Source of the DNA: Mycobacterium sp. D16Q14
GTDB taxonomy: Bacteria > Actinomycetota > Actinomycetes > Mycobacteriales > Mycobacteriaceae
Assembly (NCBI GenBank): GCA_002013415.1
Contig: MAEX01000004.1
Coordinates: 62,001 to 126,000 of the forward strand
DNA length: 64,000 nt
Reading direction: 5' to 3'
Shown here: positions 36,752 through 51,995 of the stretch, piece after piece
Layout of the letters: each line of letters begins with the position of its first letter
Numbering within the stretch: position 1 is the first letter of the stretch
Program-made: the position numbers and the translations under genes
Notes under the pieces: model-generated
What the model saw: only the letters and a program-made list of their open reading frames with translations
Database searches by the model: none
Told to the model about the DNA's origin: nothing

Positions 36752-37662
36752 GTGAGGCACCGACTCCTACGGCGGGCCCGCCCAAGAATCTCGTTTCGGG
36801 GATCGTCAAGGCGGTGCGCCCGCGCCAGTGGGTGAAGAACGTTCTGGTCTTCGCGGCGCCGTTGGCGGCGCTCGGCGATATCTCGCCGCACGACTACCGG
36901 GGCATCTTCATCCGGGTAGCTATTGCCTTTGTTGCGTTCAGCATGGCGGCCTCATCCATTTATCTGATCAACGACGCCCGCGACGTGGAGGCCGATCGGC
37001 AGCACCCCACCAAGCGATTCCGGCCGATCGCCGCGGGGGTGCTCCCGATACCCGCCGCGTACGGGCTTGCGGTGGTGCTGGCTACCGGATCGCTGGGTAT
37101 CGCATCGCGCGTCAACATCAATCTGGTCATCGTGATAGCGATCTACATCGCCATCCAGCTGGCCTACTGTTTCGGCCTGAAACACCAGCCGGTCATCGAT
37201 ATCTGCATCGTCTCATCGGCCTATCTCATTCGGGCGATTGCCGGCGGTGTGGCCGCCGGGGTGTATCTGTCGCAGTGGTTCCTGCTGATCATGGCCTTCG
37301 GGTCGCTCATGATGACCGCGGGTAAGCGCTATGCCGAATTGCAGATCGTCGAGAAGACGGGTGCCAAGATACGTAAGTCGCTCGAGGGATATACCTCCAG
37401 CTACCTGCGTTTCGTGTGGACGCTATCGGCCACCGCCATCGTGGTCTGTTATGGGTTGTGGGCCTTCGAACGTGACCACCGCGCCGGATCCTGGTTTGTG
37501 GCATCGATGATTCCGTTCACCGTCGCCATCCTGCGCTACGCGGTTGATGTCGACGGGGGCGAGGCAGGCGAGCCCGAGGAGATCGCTCTGGGGGACAGGG
37601 TGCTGCAGTTCCTGTTCGTCGCATGGATCGGATCACTCGGTGCGGCCTTCTACTTCTCCTGA
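36748..37662 (+). CDS. ubiA: decaprenyl-phosphate phosphoribosyltransferase UbiA
   Basis: 304 residues, about nine membrane helices. Transfers 5-phosphoribose from PRPP to decaprenyl phosphate, the committed step to the arabinan donor. First Asp-rich motif IYLINDARDVEADRQHPTK, second Asp-rich region near RYAVDVDGGEAG. The signature VRPRQWVKNVLVFAAPL starts the protein. ATG 36748 overlaps the PAP2 stop. Mutations in ubiA raise ethambutol resistance in M. tuberculosis (established for Rv3806c); nothing here tests that. Confidence 0.96.
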   Translation: MSEAPTPTAGPPKNLVSGIVKAVRPRQWVKNVLVFAAPLAALGDISPHDYRGIFIRVAIAFVAFSMAASSIYLINDARDVEADRQHPTKRFRPIAAGVLPIPAAYGLAVVLATGSLGIASRVNINLVIVIAIYIAIQLAYCFGLKHQPVIDICIVSSAYLIRAIAGGVAAGVYLSQWFLLIMAFGSLMMTAGKRYAELQIVEKTGAKIRKSLEGYTSSYLRFVWTLSATAIVVCYGLWAFERDHRAGSWFVASMIPFTVAILRYAVDVDGGEAGEPEEIALGDRVLQFLFVAWIGSLGAAFYFS

Positions 37663-37708
37663 ACGGACCCGGGCGCTGGGCCCTAGCAATGGACTGACCC
37701 GCTTCACC

Positions 37709-39664
37709 ATGTGGGTCAGCGTCCTCACCGTGACCGTGCTGTTCGGCTGGGGTGCCTGGCAGCGGCGCTGGATAGCGGATGACGGCCTCATCGTGCTGCG
37801 TACCGTGCGAAATCTGCTGGCGGGCAACGGTCCTGTTTTCAATAAGGGAGAACGGGTGGAGGCCAATACCTCCACGGTGTGGACCTATCTGACGTATCTG
37901 GGTAGTTGGGCCGGTGGAGGCATGCGCCTGGAGTACGTGGCGCTGACGCTGTCGCTGGTGCTGAGCCTGGCCGGAGTCGCGCTGGCCATCTTGGGTACCG
38001 CCCGGCTCTACGCGCCGCTGCTTGCCGGGCGCGCCGCCGTCATGGTGCCCGCAGGAATGCTGGTGTACATCGCCATCCCTCCGGCCCGCGACTTCGCCAC
38101 CTCTGGCCTTGAAAACGGTTTGGTGCTGGCATATTTGGGTGGGCTGTGGCTCATGATGGTGATGTGGGCACAGGCCGTGCGCATGCCGGTGACCCTCGAT
38201 CGGCGCGGCGGCCCGCATCAACCGGTGGACCGGCGGATCGTGCATGCCGCCCACAAAGACCAGAAAGATGTTCTGAGCAAGCGGTTTACGTTAGGGCTGG
38301 CCTTTTTGGCCGGGCTGAGCGTGCTGATCCGTCCGGAGCTCGCGCTCATCGGTGGCGGCTTCCTGGTGATGATGGTGATCGCTGCGCGCGGGTTCACCAT
38401 CCGGGTGTACATCGTGGCGGCCGGTGGAGCACTGCCTGTGCTGTACCAGATCTTCAGGATGGGCTATTACGGCCTGCTGGTGCCGAGTACGGCGATCGCC
38501 AAGGATGCGTCGGGCTCCAAATGGGGACAGGGCTTCGTCTACCTGCAGAACATGAATTCGCCGTATCTCATCTGGGTTCCGGCGGTCCTGCTCATCGCGC
38601 TCGGCGTGGCGGCCTACCAGGCTCGCCGCGGTCAATGGTGGGTGCGTCAGGTGGCCGCCCCCGGATACGGCTGGCTGGCACGTCTTGTCCAAAACCCCAC
38701 CGCCGTAGTTCTTTTCATGCTTGCGAGCGGATTCATCCAGGGCGTGTACTGGATCCGCCAGGGCGGGGACTTCATGCACGCGCGCGTGCTGTTGACACCG
38801 GTGTTCTGTCTGTTGCTCCCGATCTCGGTGGTTCCGCTGGCCGCTCCGGACAGTGCGGCCTTCACTCCGAAGCAGGCTCGCCTGCTCACTGCGGCCACTG
38901 TCGGCCTGTTCGCCGGCATTGCCGGCTGGTCGGTGTGGGTGGCCAATTCCCCGGGAATGGGTGGGGATGGCACCAAGGTCACCTACAGCGGCATTGTCGA
39001 TGAACGGCGCTTCTACGCGCAGGCGACCGGTGTCGCCCATCCGCTGACCGCCGCGGACTACCTGAACTACCCGCGCATGCGTGCGGTGCTGGTGGCCATC
39101 GACAACACCCCGGATGGCGCGCTACTGCTCCCGTCGGGGAACTACGACCAGTGGGATGTGGTGCCGGCCATCCCGCCGCCACCTCCGATTCCGCACGGTT
39201 ATCGCGGGCCGCACGCGGTGCTGTTCACCAACCTGGGCATGCTGGGGATGAACCTGGGCCTGGATGTGCGGATCGTGGACCAAATCGGTCTGGCCAACCC
39301 GTTGGCCGCACACACCGCGCGCATCACCGACGGACGCATCGGGCACGACAAGAACCTCTTCCCGGACTGGATGATCGCCGACGGGCCCTGGCTCAAGCGC
39401 TACCCGTACATCCCTCGATACATCGACCAGGACTGGGTGGCGGAGGCCGTGGAGGCGCTCAAATGCCCCCAGACTGATGCGATGTTGGGTTCGATACGTC
39501 GGCCGCTCTCACCTCGGCTTTTCGTGTCCAATCTGCTGCACTCCGCGGAGTTCACCACCTACCGAATTGACCGTGTGCCGCCCTTTGAACTGGCTCGATG
39601 CGGTCTGCCGATGCCGAAGCTGGATACTCCCCCGTACACTGGGCTTCCGGCGACCGGTCCCTAG
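37709..39664 (+). CDS. aftB: terminal beta-1,2-arabinofuranosyltransferase AftB
   Basis: 651 residues from the ATG at 37709 (the frame is open from 37544 but lacks a better start). GT-C fold with about ten membrane helices; the DD motif WIADDGLIVLRTVRNL and ANTSTVWTYL follow the first helix, and the C-terminal soluble half holds DERRFYAQATG and LPSGNYDQWDVV. It caps arabinan with beta-1,2-Araf, the sites for mycolates. Immediately follows ubiA as in M. tuberculosis (Rv3805c). Confidence 0.94.
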   Translation: MWVSVLTVTVLFGWGAWQRRWIADDGLIVLRTVRNLLAGNGPVFNKGERVEANTSTVWTYLTYLGSWAGGGMRLEYVALTLSLVLSLAGVALAILGTARLYAPLLAGRAAVMVPAGMLVYIAIPPARDFATSGLENGLVLAYLGGLWLMMVMWAQAVRMPVTLDRRGGPHQPVDRRIVHAAHKDQKDVLSKRFTLGLAFLAGLSVLIRPELALIGGGFLVMMVIAARGFTIRVYIVAAGGALPVLYQIFRMGYYGLLVPSTAIAKDASGSKWGQGFVYLQNMNSPYLIWVPAVLLIALGVAAYQARRGQWWVRQVAAPGYGWLARLVQNPTAVVLFMLASGFIQGVYWIRQGGDFMHARVLLTPVFCLLLPISVVPLAAPDSAAFTPKQARLLTAATVGLFAGIAGWSVWVANSPGMGGDGTKVTYSGIVDERRFYAQATGVAHPLTAADYLNYPRMRAVLVAIDNTPDGALLLPSGNYDQWDVVPAIPPPPPIPHGYRGPHAVLFTNLGMLGMNLGLDVRIVDQIGLANPLAAHTARITDGRIGHDKNLFPDWMIADGPWLKRYPYIPRYIDQDWVAEAVEALKCPQTDAMLGSIRRPLSPRLFVSNLLHSAEFTTYRIDRVPPFELARCGLPMPKLDTPPYTGLPATGP

Positions 39665-39740
39665 AGCGTTCCCCGTCGGGGCCCTCCACGCGACAGTGCC
39701 GGTGGGTTTCCGTGTCCGAATCGAGATCCCAATTAGGTAA

Positions 39741-40829
<1,089 letters not shown>

Positions 40830-40891
40830 GGTCTCGGAGCACCTTGAGAAGGTCCGCAGGCGCACATAGTGATGATGCTGTCAGGTCCAGC

Positions 40892-40906
40892 GATGTGGTT
40901 GACTAC
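40892..40906 (+). promoter_or_regulatory. shared 15-bp element before antigen 85 copy 2
   Basis: GATGTGGTTGACTAC occurs 84-98 bases before the ATG of copy 2 and again, unchanged, before copy 3. It contains TTGACT, a possible -35 box. It is not found before copy 1. Probable promoter or activator site carried along in the gene duplication. Confidence 0.45.
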
Positions 40907-40989
40907 CGCGCGAGTGTGCGATGGGCGTCCATCAAATCCGTTGGCCTGCGCGTGGGAAATCGATTGAAACAGATGGGAAAACGAAGTAA

Positions 40990-41970
<981 letters not shown>

Positions 41971-41982
41971 GCATAAGCAGTC

Positions 41983-42020
41983 AAAAGAGCGGTGGCTACC
42001 CCGGTGGCCACCGCTCTTTT
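41983..42020 (+). terminator. strong hairpin terminator after antigen 85 copy 2
   Basis: Perfect 14-bp stem AAAAGAGCGGTGGC / GCCACCGCTCTTTT (41983-41996 and 42007-42020) with a 10-base loop, followed by T-rich CGTCTTTC. It separates copy 2 from copy 3, so the genes are separately terminated. Confidence 0.85.
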
Positions 42021-42107
42021 CGTCTTTCGCCGGATTGTGTCTCGAGACCACATCGGTCCGGTTGCGGAGGGCCAACATCCGCGCCGGGATGTGTTGACAG
42101 CCCTCCT

Positions 42108-42122
42108 GATGTGGTTGACTAC
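42108..42122 (+). promoter_or_regulatory. shared 15-bp element before antigen 85 copy 3
   Basis: Exact repeat of GATGTGGTTGACTAC found before copy 2; here 72-86 bases upstream of the start. A canonical -35 TTGACA lies just before it at 42094-42099. Confidence 0.45.
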
Positions 42123-42172
42123 TTCGGGGACCCCACAGGATGTCTGTCGGCCTGACATGTAACGCCGACTGA

Positions 42173-43174
<1,002 letters not shown>

Positions 43175-43190
43175 GCATCACTGACAATCG

Positions 43191-43226
43191 CGAAAGCGGC
43201 GACCACTTCGGTGGTCGCCGCTTTCG
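43191..43226 (+). terminator. hairpin terminator with TTCG loop after antigen 85 copy 3
   Basis: Perfect 16-bp stem CGAAAGCGGCGACCAC / GTGGTCGCCGCTTTCG around a stable TTCG tetraloop (43191-43226), followed by TCGTTTCG. Strong terminator. Confidence 0.85.
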
Positions 43227-43388
43227 TCGTTTCGGGCGACGGCCGACGGCCACAATCGCGTAACGAATTCTGTGCTGTGACGATCATTTGCGCAGGTGCG
43301 GATCGCATCGGTTCGGTAGCCTCGCCCGGGGCTCCCGGTACCGTGGAGCAAGCTGCGAGACCGCACGTCAAGAACGGCCAGGAGACAC

Positions 43389-44399
43389 ATGCCCAAGACC
43401 TCGAGTAGTAAACGACACCGGATTCTCGGTTTGGCCGCGGCGCTGGCCGTGGCCGTCGTCGTCATCCTGGTGATCGCGATCGTCGTTGTCATCGTCCGCA
43501 GGCCTGACGACGTCACGCCCCCGGCGGGGCAGGTGACGACGACGACACCGCCGTTGACCCGGCCCGGGCAGAAACCCCGGCCTGCCTTCCAGAGCGCCGA
43601 CTGCCCTGATGTGCAGACGCTCGTCATCCCCGGCACGTGGGAGTCGTCGGTCACCGAGGATCCGCTCAATCCCACGCAGTTCCCGCGCTCGCTGCTGCTG
43701 AACGTCTCGCGGCCGATCACTGAGAAGTTCGACAAGGCCCGGTTGGAGACGTGGACGGTGCCGTACACCGCCCAGTTCCACAACCCGTTCGCCAATGACA
43801 ACCAGATGTCCTACAACGACAGCCGCAAGGAAGGTACGGACCGCGCGGTCAAGCAGCTGTCCGAGATGTACGACCGCTGCCCGCTCACCAGCTACGTTCT
43901 GATTGGTTTCTCGCAAGGTGCGGTGATCGCCGGTGACATCGCCAACCAGATCGGAAACGGCGAGGGACCGGTCGATCAGGACCTGGTGCTTGGCGTGACA
44001 TTGATCGCAGACGGCCGCCGTCAGGACGGGGTCGGGCTCTCGCCCGGACCCAACCCGCCCGGACAGGGTGCTGAGGTCACGCTCGGCGATCTAGGGGTGC
44101 TGGATTCGTTCGGTCTGAAGATGTCGGGTCCGCGTCCCGGAGGATTTGGTGAGCTCAGCGACCGCACCAATCAGATCTGCGGTACCGGGGATCTGATCTG
44201 CGCGGCGCCGCCGGACGCCTTCAACATCTCCAACCTGGGCAAGACGCTGGACATTCTGTCCGGCGGCGCGGGTGCACCCGTACACGCGCTGTATGCCACG
44301 CCGGAGTTTTGGCAGATCGATGGTCAGCCGGCGACGGTATGGACCACCAGCTGGGCCGAGGGGCTCATCGAGAAGGCGCCCCATCCGAAGCACGGCTGA
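43389..44399 (+). CDS. culp6: cutinase-like mycolate-region (phospho)lipase Culp6
   Basis: 336 residues. One membrane anchor (12-36), a short Thr/Pro linker, then a cutinase fold with nucleophile [13 protein letters not shown], a central [23 protein letters not shown] and a C-terminal His region [10 protein letters not shown]. The protein has esterase/lipase and thioesterase activity in M. tuberculosis (Rv3802c) and is essential there. The position directly before fadD32-pks13-accD4 supports the call. RBS CAGGAGA precedes the ATG. Confidence 0.92.
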   Translation: MPKTSSSKRHRILGLAAALAVAVVVILVIAIVVVIVRRPDDVTPPAGQVTTTTPPLTRPGQKPRPAFQSADCPDVQTLVIPGTWESSVTEDPLNPTQFPRSLLLNVSRPITEKFDKARLETWTVPYTAQFHNPFANDNQMSYNDSRKEGTDRAVKQLSEMYDRCPLTSYVLIGFSQGAVIAGDIANQIGNGEGPVDQDLVLGVTLIADGRRQDGVGLSPGPNPPGQGAEVTLGDLGVLDSFGLKMSGPRPGGFGELSDRTNQICGTGDLICAAPPDAFNISNLGKTLDILSGGAGAPVHALYATPEFWQIDGQPATVWTTSWAEGLIEKAPHPKHG

Positions 44400-44688
44400 C
44401 AGGCCTCGATGTCATCTTCGCAACAGGGCGCCGAGATATTTGGCGGGCACGGTACGCTCGCCTAAGATTAAGAGAAAAATAAGACTGTAAGCCGTTCGCG
44501 GGGTCGCGGGATTTTGGCTGGCCGACGCCGACCGATAATCTCGTCGCGAATGGCCGCCTGAGCTGCCGTAGTACGCGATCGCCTCTCGGTACCATCATCG
44601 AGGATTTGACGTTCGCGATGACGCGTGCTCGCGAATGCCTCAGGCCCGCGAAACGCGCACCATGCACCGTCAGAGGAGATAAGCACAC

Positions 44689-46602
44689 ATGGCGTTCGAC
44701 AACCCGTTCCTCGACTCGGCGGGCCACATCAAGTTCCCAGAAGACGGGAGCATCGTTGGTCACGTCGAAGGTTGGGCGGAGTCGCAGGGCGACAGCCTGG
44801 CGTACCGGTTCCTCGACTTCTCCAAAGAGCGCGATGGCGCCTATATCGACATCACCTGGTCGGAGTTCGGCGCACGCAACCGCGCCGTCGCGGCCCGCCT
44901 GCAGCAGGTGACCAAGCCGGGCGACCGCGTCGCCATCCTGGCGCCGCAGAGCCTCGACTACCTGGTCGCGCACTTCGGTGCCCTCTATGCCGGCGCAATT
45001 TCGGTGCCGCTGTTCGATCCCAGCGAGGCCGGCCATGCGGGCCGCCTCCATGCGGTGCTCGACGACTGCCAGCCGTCCGCGGTGCTGACCACGACCGAGT
45101 GCGCCGAGGGCGTGCGGAAGTTCTTCCGGAACCGTCCCCCCAAGGAGCGCCCCCGTGTGATCGCCGTTGATGCGATTCCGGCGGACGTCGGGCAGACCTG
45201 GGTGGAGCCCGTGGCCACCAAGGACACCATCGCCTACCTGCAGTACACCTCCGGTTCGACCCGCGCCCCGGCGGGTGTGCAGATCACGCACCTGTCGCTC
45301 GCCACCAACCTGCTGCAGTTGGTCGACGCGTTGTCGCAGCAGGAAGGCAAGGACGGTCAGTCCGGTCACCGTGGGACCACCTGGCTGCCGTTCTTCCATG
45401 ACATGGGTCTGATCACGGTGATGGTGCCGTCCATGATCGGTGAGCACATGACGGTAATGAGTCCGGCGGCGTTCATTCGCCGCCCGCTGCGCTGGCTGCG
45501 GGAGATGGCGGTCAAGGGTGACGACCGCTCGGGAAGCTTCTCGGCGCTGCCCAACTTCGCCTTCGAGCATTGCGCGCTGCGCGGTCTGCCCAAGGAGGGC
45601 GAGCCGCCGCTGGACCTGTCGAACGTGTACTCGATCATCAACGGTTCCGAGCCGGTGTCGACGTCCTCCATCAAGAAGTTCTGCGACGCCTTCGAGCCCT
45701 ACGGCTTTGACCCCAGGGCCATTCACCCGTCCTATGGCATGGCCGAGGCCACGCTGTTCGTCACCTCTACCATCTGGAACACGGACCGGGCGCGCGTGCT
45801 GCACGTGGACCGCACCGAGCTGAACGCCGGGCGCATCGTGGAGGTGGAGCCGGGCGCTGAAAACTCGGTGACCCAGGTGTCCAGCGGACGGATGGCCCGC
45901 GACGAGTGGGGCGTCATCGTGGACGGTGAGACCGCCTCCGAACTGCCCGACGGCCAGATCGGTGAGATCTGGTTGCACGGCAACAACATTGGCTCCGGCT
46001 ACTGGGGCCGGCCAGAGGAAACCCGCGAGGCGTTCCAGAACACTCTCAAGTCGCGGATCGCCGAATCGCATGCCGAGGGTGTGCCGGACGACGCCATCTG
46101 GCTCAACACCGGTGACCTCGGAGTGTGGGTGGACGGCGAGCTGTACATCACCGGTCGCGTCAAGGACCTCATCATCGTGGACGGGCGTAACCACTACCCG
46201 CAGGATGTGGAGTTCACCGCGCAGGAAGCCAACAAGGCGCTGCGTCCGGGATACGTCGCGGCGTTCTCGGTGCCGGCCAACCAGCTGCCGCAGGTGGTCT
46301 TCGACAACCCGCACGCCGGCTTGAAGTACGACCCGGAGGACTCCTCCGAGCAGTTGGTCGTCATCGGCGAGCGCAGCGTGGGTGCTCACAAGTCGGATAA
46401 CCAAGCGGTGGGTGACGACGTGCGCGCCGCGGTCGCGGTGCGCCACGGTGTGACGGTGCGCGATGTGCTGCTGGTTCCGGCCGGCTCGATCGCGCGGACC
46501 TCCAGCGGCAAGATCGCCCGCCGGGCCGCGCGGACCAGCTACCTGGATGGCAGCCTGCGCGGCGGCTACCAGCAGACCGCATTCCCCGACGACCGGCAGT
46601 AA
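44689..46602 (+). CDS. fadD32: long-chain fatty-acyl-AMP ligase FadD32
   Basis: 637 residues. Activates the C50-C60 meromycolate as acyl-AMP and loads it on Pks13. Adenylation motifs: [51 protein letters not shown] and the C-terminal [11 protein letters not shown] with the catalytic Lys. RBS AGGAGAT before the ATG. The 44400-44688 gap (289 bases) contains AT-rich DNA (AGATTAAGAGAAAAATAAG) but no gene I can support. First gene of the mycolate condensation operon. Confidence 0.97.
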   Translation: MAFDNPFLDSAGHIKFPEDGSIVGHVEGWAESQGDSLAYRFLDFSKERDGAYIDITWSEFGARNRAVAARLQQVTKPGDRVAILAPQSLDYLVAHFGALYAGAISVPLFDPSEAGHAGRLHAVLDDCQPSAVLTTTECAEGVRKFFRNRPPKERPRVIAVDAIPADVGQTWVEPVATKDTIAYLQYTSGSTRAPAGVQITHLSLATNLLQLVDALSQQEGKDGQSGHRGTTWLPFFHDMGLITVMVPSMIGEHMTVMSPAAFIRRPLRWLREMAVKGDDRSGSFSALPNFAFEHCALRGLPKEGEPPLDLSNVYSIINGSEPVSTSSIKKFCDAFEPYGFDPRAIHPSYGMAEATLFVTSTIWNTDRARVLHVDRTELNAGRIVEVEPGAENSVTQVSSGRMARDEWGVIVDGETASELPDGQIGEIWLHGNNIGSGYWGRPEETREAFQNTLKSRIAESHAEGVPDDAIWLNTGDLGVWVDGELYITGRVKDLIIVDGRNHYPQDVEFTAQEANKALRPGYVAAFSVPANQLPQVVFDNPHAGLKYDPEDSSEQLVVIGERSVGAHKSDNQAVGDDVRAAVAVRHGVTVRDVLLVPAGSIARTSSGKIARRAARTSYLDGSLRGGYQQTAFPDDRQ

Positions 46603-46650
46603 CCGTTACACACGGTCGTCCGTACGCGATACCCCGGAGAGGGCTCGAAC

Positions 46651-49600
46651 ATGACTGATACGCAACAGGATTCGATACCAGAGATCGAAACCGAGCCCGA
46701 GGCTCCAGAAGCTGCGACATCCACGGGCGGCGCCGAGCTGACTGTCGCCGAGATGCGCGAGTGGCTGCGCAACTGGATCGCCAAGGCCACCGGGGTGAGC
46801 CCCGATCGCATTGACGAGTCGGCACCTATGGTGGAGATGGGTCTGTCCTCGCGCGACGCGGTGGCCATGGCGGCCGATATCGAAGACCTCACCGGGGTGA
46901 CGCTGACGGCCACCGTGGCCTTCCAGCACCCCACCATCGAGTCACTGGCCACCCGCATCATCGAGGGCGAGCCGGAGTTGCCGGACGCCGGTGATGAGGA
47001 CTGGTCACGCGATCCCAAGGCTGCCACAGGCGAATTCGATATTGCGGTGATCGGTCTTGCCACCCGCCTGCCCGGTGACGTCAATACCCCGGCGGAGCTG
47101 TGGGAGGCGCTGTTGGAGGGCCGCGACGCGATCACCGACCTGCCCGAGGGGCGCTGGGAAGAGTTCACCAGTGAACCGCGAATCGCCGAACGCGTTGCGC
47201 AAGCCGCCACCCGTGGCGGATACCTCAAGGACATCAAGGGGTTCGACGCCGAGTTCTTCACGCTCTCCAAGATGGAGGCCGACAATATCGATCCGCAGCA
47301 GCGGATGGCCCTCGAACTCACCTGGGAGGCGCTGGAGAACGCGCGCATCCCGGCATCGAGCCTCAAGGGAGACAGCGTCGGTGTCTACATCGGCAGCTCC
47401 AACAACGACTACGGTTACCTGTCGGTGGCCGACCCCACCGTTATGCACCCGTACGCCATCACCGGAAACGCGAGTTCGATTATCGCCAACCGGGTTTCGT
47501 ACTTCTTTGACTTTCGCGGCCCCAGTGTCGCCGTCGACACCGCATGTTCTTCCTCGTTGGTCGCGGTACATCAGGGCGTGAAGGCCCTGCGGTCCGGTGA
47601 GGCCGACGTCGTGTTGGCCGGTGGCGTGAACGCACTCATCACACCGCTCGTGACGGTCGGTTTCGACGAGGTCGGCGGCGTGCTGGCCCCGGACGGCCGC
47701 ATCAAGTCGTTCTCGCAGGATGCCAACGGCTACAGCCGTTCCGAGGGTGGCGGCATGCTGGTGCTCAAGCGCCTCTCCGATGCGCGACGCGACGGTGACC
47801 CGATCATGGCGATCATCGCCGGGTCCGCGGTGAATCACGATGGCCGGTCCAATGGTCTGCTCGCGCCAAACCCCGACGCCCAGGCCGAGGTGTTGCGCAA
47901 GGCCTACAAGGACGCCGGTATCGATCCGCGCACCGTCGACGTCATCGAGGCGCACGGCACCGGCACTATTCTCGGCGATCCGATCGAGGCCGACGGCCTG
48001 GGCCGGGTAGTGGGCCGTGGCCGCGACGCCGACAAGCCGGCACTGCTGGGCTCGGCCAAGTCGAACTTCGGGCACCTGGAATCCGCGGCCGGTGCCGCGA
48101 GCCTGTCGAAGATCGTGCTGGCCCTGCAGAACAACAAGGTTCCGCCGTCGATCAACTACACCGGCCCTAACCCATACATCGACTTCGACGCAATTCACTT
48201 GAAGGTCGTCGACCAGGTCTCCGACTGGCCGCGCTACAGCGGGCACGCCATCGCCGGTGTTTCCGGCTTCGGTTTCGGTGGCGCCAACGCCCACATCGTG
48301 GTGCGTGAGGTGCTGCCGATCGACCTGGTGGAACCCAGTGAGCCGTCAGAATCCGACGTGGACGAAGATTCCGACGTCGACGGCAAACATGTTGTGGCAG
48401 AGGCGGATACTGAAGAAGGAAAGGTCGAATCCGTTGAGTCCCGGTTTAATGAGTACGGCGAGTTCATCGGCGGGTACTCCGATGGGCCGCAGGAGCTACC
48501 CGGACTGACCGATGAGGCCAAGCGCCTCAAAGAGGAGGCGTTGGCCGAGCTTTCTGCCGAAGAGCCGGTGACTCCCGTTGTTCCGCTCTTTATCTCGGGC
48601 TTCCTGTCCTCTCGCAAGAAGGCCGCCGCGGCCGCGCTGGCGGACTGGATGGAATCCGAAGAGGGCCAGTCCTATTCGCTGGAGTCCATCGGGCGATCGC
48701 TGTCCCGGCGCAATCATGGGCGCTCGCGCGCCGTGGTGTTGGCCCACGATTTCGATGAGGCCATCAAGGGCCTGCGCGCCGTCGCCGAAGGCAAGCAGAA
48801 GCCGTACGTCTACTCCGTGGATGGTCCCGTCACCAGCGGTCCGGTGTGGGTGATGGCCGGTTTCGGTGCGCAGCATCGCAAGATGGGTAAGAGCCTGTAC
48901 CTGCGCGATCCGATCTTCGCGGAGTGGATCGACAAGGTCGACGCGTACGTGCAGGACGAGCGGGGTTACTCCGTTCTCGAGTTGATCCTCGACGACTCGC
49001 ACGAGTACGGCATCGAGACCAGCAACATTGCCATCTTTGCGATCCAAATCGGTCTGGGCGAGGTGCTCAAGGCCCATGGCGCCAAGCCCACCGCGGTGAT
49101 CGGGCAGTCGCTGGGCGAGCCCGCGTCGGCCTATTTCGCGGGGGGGCTGTCGCTGGCTGACGCCACCCGCGTCATCTGCTCGCGTGCCCACCTGATGGGT
49201 GAGGGCGAGGCGATGCTGTTCGGTGACTACATCCGGCTGATGGCGTTGGTGGAGTACTCGGCCGACGAGCTCCGGACGGTGTTCGCCGACTTCCCCGACC
49301 TCGAGGTGTGCGTGTACGCCGCCCCCTCACAGACCGTCATCGGTGGTCCACCGGCGCAGGTCGACGCGATCGTGGCGCGCTGCGAGGCCGAGGGCAAGTT
49401 CGCCCGCAAGCTCCAGACCAAGGGTGCCGGCCATACGTCGCAGATGGACCCGCTGCTCGGCGAGTTCGCCGCCGAACTGCAGGGGATCGAGCCGATGACC
49501 CCGAAGATCGGGATCTTCTCGACGGTGAACGAGGGCACATTCATTCGCCCCGGCGGTGACCCCGTGCACGATGTCGACTACTGGAAGAAGGGAATGCGGC

Positions 49601-51993
49601 ATTCGGTCTACTTCACCCATGGCACCCGTAACGCCGTGGATGCCGGATACACCACCTTCCTGGAGCTGGCACCGAATCCTGTGGCGCTCATGCAGGTTGG
49701 GCTCACCACCATGTCATCGGGACTGCCTGACGCACAGCTGATCGCGACGCTCGCCCGTAAAGAGGACGAGGTCGAGTCCATGGTCAAGACGATGGCGCAG
49801 CTCTATGTGTATGGCCATAGCCTGGATCCGCGGACGCTGTTCGGTGCGGCAACCAGGTCGGCGGATTACGCGCCGATTCCTCCGACCGAGTTCAAGCGCA
49901 AGAAACATTGGCTCCCCGCGCATTTCAGTGTTGATGGCGCGACCCGGATCCCCGGTACACACGTATCGCTGCCCGATGGCAAGCATGTGTGGGAATGGAG
50001 CCTGGGAGCCGCAACGCCGGCGACATCTGACGTGAGCGGTATTTCCGCTCTTCTCCCCGAGCTGGTGAAAGCCGCTGCGGTAACGGTGCTTCCGGATGCT
50101 CAACTCACCGCATCTGAGCAGCGGGCAATCCCGGGCGAGGGTTCTACGCTGGTGACCACGCTGTCTCGCCATCCCGGTGGGGCCACCGTGCAGGTGCACG
50201 CCCGCATCGGTGAATCATTCACCCTCGTCTACGACGCGGTGGTGTCCCGTGCGGGTCAGGGCGGCGCACTGCCGTTCGCGACCGCTGCGGGTGTCGTCAC
50301 CAACGGTTCGGCGACGGCCTTGGCCCCGGCCCAGGCGGTCGCGGTCGCGGAGGACGAGGTGCCCGAAGAGATTCACGACAACCTGCTCTCCGGGGCGGGT
50401 GCGGGTGCCGACTTCAAGAAGTGGAGCAAGGAGTCCGGCGAGCCGGTTATCGAGCGGCTGGCCGCGATCGTGTCGTTGGCCATGGGCTACGAGCCCGAGG
50501 ACGTGCCGCGCGAGGTGCCGTTGATCGAGCTGGGTCTGGATTCATTGATGGCTGTGCGCATCAAGAACCGCGTCGAGTTCGACTTCGACCTGCCGCCCAT
50601 CCAGCTGCAGGCCGTGCGCGATGCCAACCTGCTCGATGTCGAGCGGCTGGTTGTCTACGCGCTGGAGAACCCCGACGCCGTGCACGAGCTGCACGACTAC
50701 CAGCAGACCGATGAATTCAAGGAGGCCGCGCCGACCGGCGGCATGCTGTCCAAGGCCGATCTCGAGAAGGCGCTGGAAGCCGCCCCGCAGGCCGCGGAGC
50801 CGGAGCCCGTCGCCGAGAGTGCACCCGCGGCGGAACCGGCCCTCTCTGCGGAGACCTCTGAGCTGGCCAAGGCTGCCGCCGTGATGAACCAGGAGGCCAT
50901 CGCCGAGGCGCTGAATGCCGATGTGCCACCGCGTGATGCGGCCGAACGTGTCGCCTTCGCGACGTGGGCCATCGTCACCGGCGAGTCGCCGGGCAGCATC
51001 TTCAACGCGCTGCCCAAGATCGACGACGCGACGGCCGAGAAACTCGCAGAACGCCTTTCGCAGCGTGCCGATGGTGAGATCGGCGCCGAGGAGGTCAAGC
51101 TCGCGCCGACCATCGAGGCACTCGGTGAGGTTGTCCGCAGCCGATTGGAAGCCGGCAAGATCGACGGCTTCGTGCGGACCCTGCGGCCCAGGCAGGAGGG
51201 TTCGACGACGGTCCCGGTCTTCGTGTTTCATCCGGCGGGCGGGTCGACGGTCGTCTACGAGCCGCTGTTGAAGCGCCTGCCCGAGGACACGCCGATGTTC
51301 GGTTTCGAGCGCGTCGAGGGCACCATCGAGGAGCGGGCAACCCAATACGTGCCGAAGCTTCTCGAGCTGCACAAGGGTCCGTTCATTCTCGCCGGGTGGT
51401 CACTCGGTGCGGTGTTGGCGTACGCCTGCGCGGTGGGCCTCAAGGAGGCCGGCGCCGAGGTGGCCTGGGTCGGCAATATCGACGGGGTGCGCCCCGGGAC
51501 GCCGATCCTGACGACCACGGAGGAGACCCGCAAGCGCTGGGACCGGTATGCGGCCTTTGCGCAGAAGACCTTCAACGTGCAGATCCCGGCCATCCCGTAT
51601 GAGCAGCTGGAGGAGCTCGACGACGAGGGCCAGGTCAGGTTCGTGCTGGAGGCTGTCAAGGCGGCCGGCGTGGAGATCCCCGGTGGGATCATCGAGCACC
51701 AGCGCACGTCCTACCTGGACCAGCGGGCCATCGACACGTCGACGCCGGTGCCGTTCGACGGCCATATGACGCTGTACATGGCGGACCGGTACCACGACGA
51801 CGCCATTACGTTCGAGCCCGCGTACGCGACTCGCCAGCCCGACGGTGGCTGGGGCGAGTTCGTCTCTGATCTCGAGGTGGTTCCGGTCGGTGGGGAGCAC
51901 ATTCAGATCATCGACGAACCGTTCATCGCTAAGGTCGGTGCTCATATGAGTCAGGCATTGCGTTCCATCAATGCGAAGAACCAGGAAGGCTAG
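46651..51993 (+). CDS. pks13: polyketide synthase Pks13 (mycolate condensase)
   Basis: 1780 residues. Joins meromycolyl and carboxyacyl chains to the beta-keto ester precursor of mycolic acid. Domain order by motifs: N-terminal ACP ([14 protein letters not shown], Ser67), ketosynthase ([13 protein letters not shown], Cys299; DTACSS and [10 protein letters not shown]), acyltransferase ([13 protein letters not shown], Ser820), second ACP ([15 protein letters not shown], Ser1298), thioesterase ([13 protein letters not shown], Ser1584). All catalytic residues present. Acts with FadD32, AccD4 and trehalose. Antibiotic target TAM16/benzofuran in M. tuberculosis. Confidence 0.97.
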   Translation: MTDTQQDSIPEIETEPEAPEAATSTGGAELTVAEMREWLRNWIAKATGVSPDRIDESAPMVEMGLSSRDAVAMAADIEDLTGVTLTATVAFQHPTIESLATRIIEGEPELPDAGDEDWSRDPKAATGEFDIAVIGLATRLPGDVNTPAELWEALLEGRDAITDLPEGRWEEFTSEPRIAERVAQAATRGGYLKDIKGFDAEFFTLSKMEADNIDPQQRMALELTWEALENARIPASSLKGDSVGVYIGSSNNDYGYLSVADPTVMHPYAITGNASSIIANRVSYFFDFRGPSVAVDTACSSSLVAVHQGVKALRSGEADVVLAGGVNALITPLVTVGFDEVGGVLAPDGRIKSFSQDANGYSRSEGGGMLVLKRLSDARRDGDPIMAIIAGSAVNHDGRSNGLLAPNPDAQAEVLRKAYKDAGIDPRTVDVIEAHGTGTILGDPIEADGLGRVVGRGRDADKPALLGSAKSNFGHLESAAGAASLSKIVLALQNNKVPPSINYTGPNPYIDFDAIHLKVVDQVSDWPRYSGHAIAGVSGFGFGGANAHIVVREVLPIDLVEPSEPSESDVDEDSDVDGKHVVAEADTEEGKVESVESRFNEYGEFIGGYSDGPQELPGLTDEAKRLKEEALAELSAEEPVTPVVPLFISGFLSSRKKAAAAALADWMESEEGQSYSLESIGRSLSRRNHGRSRAVVLAHDFDEAIKGLRAVAEGKQKPYVYSVDGPVTSGPVWVMAGFGAQHRKMGKSLYLRDPIFAEWIDKVDAYVQDERGYSVLELILDDSHEYGIETSNIAIFAIQIGLGEVLKAHGAKPTAVIGQSLGEPASAYFAGGLSLADATRVICSRAHLMGEGEAMLFGDYIRLMALVEYSADELRTVFADFPDLEVCVYAAPSQTVIGGPPAQVDAIVARCEAEGKFARKLQTKGAGHTSQMDPLLGEFAAELQGIEPMTPKIGIFSTVNEGTFIRPGGDPVHDVDYWKKGMRHSVYFTHGTRNAVDAGYTTFLELAPNPVALMQVGLTTMSSGLPDAQLIATLARKEDEVESMVKTMAQLYVYGHSLDPRTLFGAATRSADYAPIPPTEFKRKKHWLPAHFSVDGATRIPGTHVSLPDGKHVWEWSLGAATPATSDVSGISALLPELVKAAAVTVLPDAQLTASEQRAIPGEGSTLVTTLSRHPGGATVQVHARIGESFTLVYDAVVSRAGQGGALPFATAAGVVTNGSATALAPAQAVAVAEDEVPEEIHDNLLSGAGAGADFKKWSKESGEPVIERLAAIVSLAMGYEPEDVPREVPLIELGLDSLMAVRIKNRVEFDFDLPPIQLQAVRDANLLDVERLVVYALENPDAVHELHDYQQTDEFKEAAPTGGMLSKADLEKALEAAPQAAEPEPVAESAPAAEPALSAETSELAKAAAVMNQEAIAEALNADVPPRDAAERVAFATWAIVTGESPGSIFNALPKIDDATAEKLAERLSQRADGEIGAEEVKLAPTIEALGEVVRSRLEAGKIDGFVRTLRPRQEGSTTVPVFVFHPAGGSTVVYEPLLKRLPEDTPMFGFERVEGTIEERATQYVPKLLELHKGPFILAGWSLGAVLAYACAVGLKEAGAEVAWVGNIDGVRPGTPILTTTEETRKRWDRYAAFAQKTFNVQIPAIPYEQLEELDDEGQVRFVLEAVKAAGVEIPGGIIEHQRTSYLDQRAIDTSTPVPFDGHMTLYMADRYHDDAITFEPAYATRQPDGGWGEFVSDLEVVPVGGEHIQIIDEPFIAKVGAHMSQALRSINAKNQEG

Positions 51994-51995
51994 AC

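Noticed and set aside
44365..46446. 693-residue open frame on the minus strand under fadD32
   Set aside because: Lies entirely antisense to the well-supported FadD32 frame; amino-acid composition is His/Arg/Val-rich shadow typical of high-GC DNA, no domain.
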